A stretch of DNA of 64,000 bases from Streptosporangium carneum (GTDB taxonomy: Bacteria; Actinomycetota; Actinomycetes; Streptosporangiales; Streptosporangiaceae): positions 124,001 to 188,000 of the forward strand of contig NZ_BSEV01000002.1 in the NCBI RefSeq assembly GCF_027922005.1, given 5' to 3'. Shown piece by piece: positions 1-7,985 of this stretch; the stretch's first letter is position 1; each line of letters begins with the position of its first letter. Both the position numbers and the translations under genes were made by a program. The notes below the pieces were generated by a model that did no database searches, was not told the origin of the DNA, and saw nothing but the letters and a program-made list of their open reading frames with translations.

Positions 1-19
1 GCTAGGAAACGGTCACTAT

Positions 20-43
20 GGACCCCGGTACGGAGCGGGGTCC
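20..43. terminator. Short hairpin upstream of the TetR gene
   Basis: GGACCCCG (20-27) pairs with CGGGGTCC (36-43) around an 8-nt loop. It sits 17 nt before the TetR start codon. It could be the terminator of a gene outside the window, a leader hairpin, or an operator half-site pair. There is no T-run after it. Confidence 0.35.
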
Positions 44-60
44 TGAACGAGTGGGGGATT

Positions 61-662
61 ATGACGCGCAAAAGGCGGGCGGATCGGCGCCTCGATCTCA
101 TCGCTGCCGCACATCGGGCGATCATCCGACACGGCACCGAGGGAGTGCACCTCAACCACGTCGCCGAGGAGGCCGGTCTGACCTCCGGCGCCGTGCTCTA
201 CCACTATCCCCAGCTGGGCGAACTGCTGGTCGACGCCCACCACGCGGGGATGGAGCGCTTCTACGAGCAGCGCCTCAAGCGGATCAGCGGCATGCTCGAC
301 CCTGTCGAGAAACTCGTCGTGACCATCCGCTCCGGGCTGCCCCTCGGACCCGACGACCCGGACGTGCGGCTGCTCAACGAACTCGGCGGGGTCGCCGGGC
401 GCAACAGGATGTACGCCCTGCTGCTCACCACGCTCTACGACCGCCAGGTCTCGATGTACCAGAGCATCCTGGACACCGGAGCCGCCCTGGGAACCTTCAC
501 CCTGTCCGGTGACTCCCTCGCCATCGCGCGCAACCTGGTCGCGCTCGAGGATGCGTACGGCTACCGCATAACGGCCCGCCACCCGGTGATCGGCCCTGAT
601 GAGGCGGCGGAACTGATTCTCGCCTACGCCAGGACCGCTACCGGCAATCCGCTCAAGACGTC

Positions 663-669
<7 letters not shown>
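61..669 (+). CDS. TetR/AcrR family transcriptional regulator
   Basis: A 202-aa one-component repressor. The N-terminal helix-turn-helix (about residues 10-55) has the family pattern, with GAVLYHYPQLGELL as the recognition helix and its following turn. The all-helical C-terminal part is a ligand-binding domain of unknown specificity. A GGGGGA ribosome site lies just before the ATG. The gene converges on the polyamine importer with a 7-base overlap of the two 3' ends, so it is transcribed separately. Control of that importer or of a gene further left is possible but not shown by the sequence. In Streptomyces coelicolor a TetR-type protein (EpuRI) controls polyamine genes, which makes a polyamine link plausible. 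Confidence 0.85.
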
Positions 670-2245
<1,576 letters not shown>

Positions 2246-2246
<1 letters not shown>

Positions 2247-3028
2247 CAGGACAGCGACTCCGTCAGTCGGGTCATCCGCTGGGCCACGATCACCACGGTG
2301 AAGCTCACGGCCAGCAGCAGGGTCGCCAGCGCGTTGATCTCCGGTGTGACCCCGAAGCGGACCATTGAGTAGATGACGATGGGAAGGGTCGGCGTGGCGG
2401 GCGCCGAGGTGAAGAAGGCGATCACGAACTCGTCGACGGAGAGCGTGAACGCCAGCAGCGCGCCCGCCGCGATGCCCGGGGCGAGCTGGGGCAGCGTGAC
2501 GCGCAGGAACGTGGTGAACGGCGTCGCGCCGAGGTCCCTGGACGCCTCCTCCAGGGAGTTGTCGGCGTGCACGAGCCGGGTGCGGACGACCGCCGCCACG
2601 AACGCCATGCCGAACACCGTGTGCGCCAGCAACACCGAGTGCAGGCCGAGGGTCATCTTGACCGTCGCGTAGAAGACCAGCAGGCCGATGGCGAGGACCA
2701 GGTCGGGCAGCACGGCGGGCAGCACGCCGAGCGCGTCGAGCAGCCGCGACCTGGTGTGACGGGCGAGCCCGACGGCCAGCAGCGTGCCGAGCACGGTGGA
2801 GAGCGCCGTGCACCCCACGGCCACGATCAGCGTGTTGACCAGGCCTTCCTTCACCAGGTCGTTCCCGGCGAGCTTGCCGTACCACTTCAGGCTGAAGCCG
2901 GTGAAGGAGTAGGGCGACTTGCCGGAGTTGAACGACATGACGACGAGCACGACGATCGGCGTGTAGAGGAACACATAGGTCGCCCAGAAGGGGAGGTGCA
3001 GCAGGGGCGATCTACGCACGGCGGGCAC
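2246..3028 (-). CDS. Polyamine-type ABC transporter permease (PotC-like)
   Basis: A 260-aa inner-membrane permease with about six hydrophobic helices, the first being ATYVFLYTPIVVLVVMSFN near the N-terminus. The cytoplasmic EAA loop that contacts the ATPase is visible as SLEEASRDLGATPFTTFLRV around residue 158. Length and the position of the EAA loop fit the PotC half of PotB/PotC heterodimers. Its stop and the ATPase start share one base, and its start overlaps the upstream permease gene by 17 bases, so translation is coupled across the operon. Substrate specificity comes from the binding protein and remains inferred. Confidence 0.9.
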
Positions 3029-3899
3029 TCCATGCCTGCAGGAGCAGCAGGACGATCAGTACGGCGAGCAGCGCCAGCGTGAGGGCGGACCCGAACGGCC
3101 AGTCGCGCGCCGTGAGGAACTGGTCCCTGATCAGGTTGCCGACCATGATCGAGCGTCCGCCGCCGAGCAGTTCGGGGATGACGAAGTTACCGAAGCTCGG
3201 CACGAAGACGAACATGCAGCCGGTCACGACCCCCGACAGGGTCAGCGGCAGCGTCACCGAGACGAACGTGCGGGCGGGCCTGGCTCCGAGGTTGGCCGAG
3301 GCCTCCGCGAGCTGCGGATCGAGCTTCTCGATCGCCGCGTACAGCGGGAGCACCATGAGCGGAAGGTAGGAGTAGACCAGCCCGGTGACGATCGTTCCCT
3401 CGTTGTACAGGAACTCGAAGGGGCCGAGGCCGAGCTTGCCGAGGGCGCTGTTGACCAGGCCGGGGCCGCTCAGCAGGACGATCCAGGCGTAGATGCGGAT
3501 CAGGAAGTTGGTCCAGAAGGGCAGCACGATCGCCACCAGCGCGACCGTCTTCCACTTCCGGGGAAGCCGGGCGATCATGTACGCCGTCGGGTAGCCGACC
3601 AGCAGCGCGATCAGCGTGGCGACCGTGGCCAGCTTCAGCGAGCTCAGCACGACGTCGAGATAGATCGGGTCGAGGAGGCGGGTGAGGCTCTCCCCGCTGG
3701 CCTCGTAGACGACGCCGCCGAAGCGTCCCCTGCGGAAGAAGGAGTAGCTGAGGACCAGCACCAGCGGGATCAGCAGCAGGACGATCAGGTAGGTCAGGCC
3801 CGGACCGAGGAAGACCAGCCGTCCGAGCAACCGCCCCACGAGACGCGACCGGCGCGACCGCGCTCTCGCGGTCGCGCCGGGGACGGCGGAAGCTGTCAC
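3012..3899 (-). CDS. Polyamine-type ABC transporter permease (PotB-like)
   Basis: A 295-aa permease with an Arg-rich cytoplasmic N-terminus (residues 10-25), then six predicted membrane helices beginning FLGPGLTYLIVLLLIPLVLV. The EAA loop reads QLAEASANLGARPARTFVSV. The larger size and the first helix followed by a periplasmic stretch match the PotB subunit. It begins with GTG in a 4-base GTGA overlap with the stop of the binding-protein gene, the hallmark of translational coupling. It partners the downstream PotC-like permease. Confidence 0.9.
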   Translation of the reverse strand: MTASAVPGATARARSRRSRLVGRLLGRLVFLGPGLTYLIVLLLIPLVLVLSYSFFRRGRFGGVVYEASGESLTRLLDPIYLDVVLSSLKLATVATLIALLVGYPTAYMIARLPRKWKTVALVAIVLPFWTNFLIRIYAWIVLLSGPGLVNSALGKLGLGPFEFLYNEGTIVTGLVYSYLPLMVLPLYAAIEKLDPQLAEASANLGARPARTFVSVTLPLTLSGVVTGCMFVFVPSFGNFVIPELLGGGRSIMVGNLIRDQFLTARDWPFGSALTLALLAVLIVLLLLQAWSARRA

Positions 3900-5026
3900 T
3901 TCGCTGCCTTGACCTCGGTGGCGAGTCGGGTGAACTTGGTCGATTCCTCGCCCAGGTCCAGGATGGCCTCACCGGTGAGCAGCTGCGACGGGGTCATCTG
4001 CAGCGGCGTGTTCTTCTCCTTGAGCTCCGCGGGCACCTCGTCCATGGCCGCCTTGTTCGGGACCTTGTAGAGGATGTTCTGCGCCGCCCAGCTGTGGATC
4101 TTCGGGTCGAGGATGAAGTTGATGAACGCGTGGGCGGCTTCCTTGTTCTTGGAGCTCTTCAGCACGACCATGGTGTCCACCCACAGGTCGCTGCCCTCCT
4201 TGGGCACCACGAACTTGATGTTCTTCTCCGCGGTGGGGCACCAGCCGTCCCACGCCTCGACCATCACGGCCTCGCCGCTCTTGAGCCGGTCGCCGAAGGT
4301 CACGTCGTCGTAGCCCAGCAGGTACGGCTTGGCCGCGACCAGCTTCTCCTTGACCTTGTTCAGGTCTTCTTCGCTCTTGGTGTTGACCGACAGGCCGAGC
4401 ACCTTGAGGGCGGGCAGGGCCAGCCAGCGCTCGGTGGTCATCATCGTGACCTTCTTCCGCGCGTCGGCCGGCGGGTTGAGGAGGTCGTTCCAGCTCGTCG
4501 GCGGCGTCTTCATCAGGTCCGTGCGGTAGCAGATGCCCGTGGTCCCCCAGGTGTAGGGGACCGAGAAGACGTTGCCCTTGTCATAGGAGAGCTCGTTGGC
4601 CTCAGGGTAGAGGTTGGCCATGTTGGGGATGAGCTCGGGGTGGATCGGCTCGAGCAGCCCGGCCGCGTGCAGGGCCTGGGCGTACTGCCCGGAGACGAAG
4701 GCCACGTCGATGCCGGTGTCGGCGCCGCCGGTCAGCTTGCCCATGATGATCTCGTTGGTGTCGTGCGTCGCCACCTTGAGCTTGAACTTGAGCTTCTCCT
4801 CAACCTTCGCCGCCAGGTAGTCGGGGGTGTAGCCCGGCCAGACGGAGATGGTCAGGTTCTGCCTGGAGAGGTTCGCGTTCGGGTTGAGCTGCGCGGCGGA
4901 GACCGAGGGCGAGGCCTCGGGAGCAGCGGTGCTCGTGGTCCCTTCGCCGCAGGCCGAGACCGCGAGTGCGAGACCGGCCACCAGGGCGACAGCCGGAAGA
5001 CGACGGGGGTACCGGGCACGGAACAC
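3896..5026 (-). CDS. Polyamine-type ABC transporter substrate-binding lipoprotein (PotD-like)
   Basis: Extracytoplasmic receptor of the importer, 376 aa. I chose the GTG at 5026 because an AAGGAG ribosome site precedes it by 8 bases and it gives a compact lipoprotein signal (RARYPRRLPAVALVAGLALA) with lipobox VSAC, lipidated Cys about residue 26. An in-frame start further upstream (5116) would put about 30 odd residues before the signal. The mature part has the SBP_bac_8/PotD pattern, for example LNVYLW-like ISVWPGYTPDYLAAK, VPYTWGTTGICY and EAWDGWCP. Polyamine as ligand is a family inference; other cationic or amide ligands are possible. First gene of the operon. Confidence 0.88.
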   Translation of the reverse strand: MFRARYPRRLPAVALVAGLALAVSACGEGTTSTAAPEASPSVSAAQLNPNANLSRQNLTISVWPGYTPDYLAAKVEEKLKFKLKVATHDTNEIIMGKLTGGADTGIDVAFVSGQYAQALHAAGLLEPIHPELIPNMANLYPEANELSYDKGNVFSVPYTWGTTGICYRTDLMKTPPTSWNDLLNPPADARKKVTMMTTERWLALPALKVLGLSVNTKSEEDLNKVKEKLVAAKPYLLGYDDVTFGDRLKSGEAVMVEAWDGWCPTAEKNIKFVVPKEGSDLWVDTMVVLKSSKNKEAAHAFINFILDPKIHSWAAQNILYKVPNKAAMDEVPAELKEKNTPLQMTPSQLLTGEAILDLGEESTKFTRLATEVKAAK

Positions 5027-5387
5027 GGCCGCTACTCCTTCAGAATTCAGTGTGATTGGTGTAGACCGACCGTTACGGACACGGCAGACCAAAGCAGGAG
5101 TGTTGCAGCCAACCATAACTTGAGCAAGACTTTGCGCGACATCACCCCTGGGAAGTTTGGTTTATCTGTTGCACTCCAGTTCAATCTGGTCACAGCTCGA
5201 CACCGTGCCACGCGCGGGCGACGGACGGTCAGGTGAGCTGGTCGCCGCGCTGAGCTGCGAGGTTCCAGCCCCCTTCGCGGTCCGCCGCTTTCACCCGCTT
5301 CCCGGCCATGACGTCTCCGAGTTTTCAACCGGAGTTCAACTCGCACGGCCCTCAGGAGGCCTTCCGGCCCCCGAACGCGGCTTCGAC
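5027..5387. other. Divergent promoter region, importer versus kinase-like gene
   Basis: About 360 bases without a convincing gene. The middle part (about 5095-5190) is clearly AT-richer than its surroundings, as expected of divergent promoters. An open frame on the plus strand runs through from 5157, but its third-position GC falls before about 5365, so I treat that part as non-coding. No strong dyad was found. Confidence 0.5.
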
Positions 5388-6341
5388 GTGGATCAGACGA
5401 ACCACTCCGTGGTCGTCGCCGAGAGCGTGGTCGTCAAGTGGCTCACCCCGCCCGAACCGCTCCCCCAGCCCGCCCCCGAGATGTTCGCCCACCTCACCGA
5501 GGTCTGCTTCACCGCCACCGCCACGCCGTACGCGGCCCTGTCCCGCCGCGCGGAGGACGGCGGAGAACTGCTGCTGGCGCTGGTCACCGCCTACCTGCCG
5601 GACGCGGAGGACGGCTGGAAGTGGTGTGTGGACGAGGCCGTCTCCGGCGGCACGGCCTTCGCCGCCGAGCTGGGCGTCCTGGCCGCCGACCTCCACACGG
5701 CGCTGGCCACCCCGTCGTCGGTCCTCCCCTCCCCCGTACGGCACGCGCCGGATCCGCAGGCGGAGCACGGGCGTGCTCCGTGGGCGGGCCCCTGGGCCGA
5801 GCGCGCCGAAGCGGCGGTGCGCGAGGCGCTCGCCCTGACGGGCGGCGACGACGGACGCTGGCTGTCGGATCGCGCGGACGCGTTGCGCGCCGAACTCGCC
5901 CCGCTGGCCGCCGCGGGCGCGACACCGCTCATCCGCATCCACGGCGACCTGCACGTGGGTCAGGTGCTGCGCTGGCGGAACGGCTACGCCGTGATCGACT
6001 TCGACGGCAACCCCACGGTCACGACCGCCGACCCCTTCCAGCCCGCCGCCCGCGACCTGGCCCAGCTCACCACCAGTCTGGAACACGTCGGCCAGGTCGC
6101 CGTCAGGCGTCGCGACGCCGATCCCCTCGCGACCGGCGCGTGGACCGCCGCGGCGCGTGCCGCCCTGAGGGGCGCCTACCTGTCCCGCCTGACCGAACGC
6201 GGTCACGCCGACCTGCTGGACCTCTCCCTGGTCCGCCCTTTCGAGATCGAGCAGGAGTGCCGGGAGCTGATCTACGCGGCCCGGCGTCTTCCCCGCTGGC
6301 GTTACGCCCCGATGGGCGTCCTGCGTTCCTGGTACCCGTGA
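5388..6341 (+). CDS. APH-fold kinase, maltokinase/glucosamine-kinase-like
   Basis: Small-molecule kinase of the aminoglycoside-phosphotransferase/maltokinase fold. Brenner motif RIHGDLHVGQVLRW (about residue 183 onward) supplies the catalytic Asp, and AVIDFDGNP supplies the metal-binding Asp. VVVKWL near residue 17 carries the nucleotide-binding Lys. The HVGQ form of the loop is typical of maltokinase-like sugar kinases rather than of antibiotic-resistance enzymes. Adjacent to an SIS protein, it resembles actinobacterial glucosamine kinases (from memory, Streptacidiphilus enzyme). The start is uncertain: the frame is open from 5157, but third-position GC becomes coding-like only near 5365. 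GTG 5388 is the first usable start after that; AGGAGG at 5353 is rather far away. Confidence 0.7.
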   Translation: MDQTNHSVVVAESVVVKWLTPPEPLPQPAPEMFAHLTEVCFTATATPYAALSRRAEDGGELLLALVTAYLPDAEDGWKWCVDEAVSGGTAFAAELGVLAADLHTALATPSSVLPSPVRHAPDPQAEHGRAPWAGPWAERAEAAVREALALTGGDDGRWLSDRADALRAELAPLAAAGATPLIRIHGDLHVGQVLRWRNGYAVIDFDGNPTVTTADPFQPAARDLAQLTTSLEHVGQVAVRRRDADPLATGAWTAAARAALRGAYLSRLTERGHADLLDLSLVRPFEIEQECRELIYAARRLPRWRYAPMGVLRSWYP

Positions 6342-6378
6342 CCCGCCCGCGCCGACGTCCCCGTGTCGAGGATCTCCG

Positions 6379-6422
6379 CGTCAGGAGTCCCCGTGTTAAG
6401 CGTCAGGAGTCCCCGTGTTAAG
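6379..6422. repeat. Perfect tandem duplication of a 22-bp unit
   Basis: Two identical 22-bp copies, 6379-6400 and 6401-6422, each containing CAGGAGTCCCCGTGTTAAG. A diverged partial copy precedes them at about 6361-6378. The second copy ends in the ribosome-binding site of the SIS gene, so each copy carries a possible Shine-Dalgarno element. Confidence 0.95.
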
Positions 6423-6430
6423 GAGAGAGA

Positions 6431-7396
6431 GTGAACCCCGAGCTGTACCTCGCCGACCTGGAGGCCAAGCCCGCCGCGCTGGCCGAGCTGGCGGGCGCCC
6501 TGGCGGAGGCCGACCCGTTCGGCGGCCTTCCCTCCCAGGTCAGACGGGTGGTCTTCCTCGGCATGGGCAGTTCGAGGTACGCCGCGGGAGTCGCCGCGCT
6601 GCGGCTGCGGGCGGCGGGCGTGGACGCCGTGGCCGAGTACGCCTCGGCCGAGGTCTGCTCCCCCGCCTCCCCTGACACCCTGGTCGTCGCGATCTCCGCC
6701 ACCGGCGGCAGCCGGGAGACCCTCGACGCGGTCGCCCGTCACCGTGGCCGATCCTTCGTGCTGGCGATGACCAACACCCCCGGCTCCGCGGTCACGGAGG
6801 GCGCCGACCTGGTGGTGCCGATGCTCGCGGGCGAGGAGCGCGGCGGCGTGTCCTGCCGGACCTTCCAGCACACCCTCGGGCTGCTCCTGGCCCTGGGCGA
6901 CCGCCTCACCGGCTCGGCGACGGACGTTCCCGCGCTGCTGCGCCGTACGGCGGAGGCGACCGGCGACCTGCTGGAACGCAGGGAGCGGTGGCTGGAGCAG
7001 ACGATGGAGCTGCTCGACGGACCGCACGGCGTCTACACGATCGCCCCCGCGGAACGCCTGTCCTCCGCCGAGCAGTCCGCCCTGATGTTCCGCGAGGGTC
7101 CCCGCAGGGCGGCGGACGCCTGCGAGACCGGCGACTGGTCCCACGTGGACGTCTACCTCACCAAGACCCTCGACTACCGCGCCGTCCTGTTCCCCGGCTC
7201 CCGCTACGACGACCAGGCCATGGACTGGATCCGGCAGCGCGGCTCCACGGTGCTGACCGTCGGCGGCGAACTGCCGGACGCCAGAGCCGCCGTCCGTTAC
7301 CGGCACGACGAGGACCCCGACGTCGCCCTGCTCACCGAGACCCTGGTGGCCGAACTGGTCGCCGCCCGGTGGTGGCTGGCCCAGGCCGGAGGCTGA
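6431..7396 (+). CDS. SIS-domain sugar-phosphate isomerase/deaminase, GlmS-like
   Basis: A 321-aa protein of two SIS domains, like the C-terminal isomerase half of glucosamine-6-phosphate synthase (GlmS) but without the glutaminase domain. The first SIS domain shows the phosphate-binding loop GMGSSRYAAG (about residues 44-53) and SATGGSRET. The region SSAEQSALMFREGPRR fits the second SIS domain. GTG 6431 has an AAGGAGAG site 5 bases upstream. Immediately downstream of the kinase-like gene in the same direction, it would fit a kinase-plus-deaminase pair for amino sugars (glucosamine to GlcN-6-P to Fru-6-P). That pathway is inference. FrlB-type deglycase is an alternative. Confidence 0.8.
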   Translation: MNPELYLADLEAKPAALAELAGALAEADPFGGLPSQVRRVVFLGMGSSRYAAGVAALRLRAAGVDAVAEYASAEVCSPASPDTLVVAISATGGSRETLDAVARHRGRSFVLAMTNTPGSAVTEGADLVVPMLAGEERGGVSCRTFQHTLGLLLALGDRLTGSATDVPALLRRTAEATGDLLERRERWLEQTMELLDGPHGVYTIAPAERLSSAEQSALMFREGPRRAADACETGDWSHVDVYLTKTLDYRAVLFPGSRYDDQAMDWIRQRGSTVLTVGGELPDARAAVRYRHDEDPDVALLTETLVAELVAARWWLAQAGG

Positions 7397-7430
7397 CCTC
7401 GGAGCCCCGGACCGCGTGACCGGGGAACGC

Positions 7431-7570
7431 GAGGCGGGAGAACCCGGACCGAGAACGCCCGGCCGGGAAACACACGACCAGTACACACGGCCGGAAACAC
7501 CCGACCAGTGCACACGACCGGGAACACCCGGCCGGAGAACACCCTGCCGGAGAACACGCGGCCGCCCCGG
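7431..7570. repeat. Degenerate short tandem repeats between convergent genes
   Basis: The stretch is built of variants of a unit of about 16 bases around CCGGGAACACCCGGCC / CCGGAGAACACGCGG, repeated six or more times with substitutions. It separates the SIS gene from the convergent DUF742 gene. Several copies are partly self-complementary (CCGG...CCGG), so RNA from either side could fold and terminate here. Confidence 0.7.
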
Positions 7571-7574
7571 CGGA

Positions 7575-7982
7575 TCACAGGCGGTGCAGGCCGCTGAGAA
7601 CGCGTTCGAGGACGGCGAGATCGGGGCCGCCCGCGGCGGTGTGCGGATGGTGGACGCGGACGAGGCCCTCGGACTCCATGTCGGAGATCAGGACGCGGGC
7701 CACACCGAGGGGCACGCCGAGCAGGGCCGAGATCTCGGCGACGGAGCGGACCTGGTGGCAGATCTCGCTGATGGCGCGGTACTCCCGGATGTAGGACAGG
7801 CCCAGCTGGGCGGACGTGGCGGAGGAGACCAGGGCCTCCATCGCGAGCCGGGTGCGCGGAGCCGTCCGGCCTCCGGTGACGGTGTACAGCCTGACCAGCG
7901 AACTCTCCTCCTCAGGAGACTCGCCGTAGAACCCCGGAGCCTCACCGTAGGGCTCGTGCTCTCCGCGGTGCTCCTCTCGCAC
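7575..7982 (-). CDS. DUF742 protein (CvnC-like)
   Basis: A 135-aa conservon C-type protein. An acidic N-terminus is followed by VRLYTVTGGRT and then a winged-helix-like DUF742 core with VRSVAEISALLGVPLGVARVL. It ends in LERVLSGLHRL, as in the paralogue at 16841-17203. The GTG start is preceded by GGGAGG with a normal spacer. It lies 3 bases after the stop of the histidine-kinase gene, so the two form an operon. DUF742 proteins link the conservon kinase/roadblock layer to the Ras-like GTPase. Unusually, neither a roadblock (CvnB) nor a GTPase (CvnD) gene follows here. Confidence 0.9.
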   Translation of the reverse strand: MREEHRGEHEPYGEAPGFYGESPEEESSLVRLYTVTGGRTAPRTRLAMEALVSSATSAQLGLSYIREYRAISEICHQVRSVAEISALLGVPLGVARVLISDMESEGLVRVHHPHTAAGGPDLAVLERVLSGLHRL

Positions 7983-7985
7983 GGC

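Noticed and set aside
5095..5190. AT-rich patch considered as a tRNA or riboswitch
   Set aside because: No cloverleaf pairing or known riboswitch core could be drawn; it looks like a divergent promoter region.
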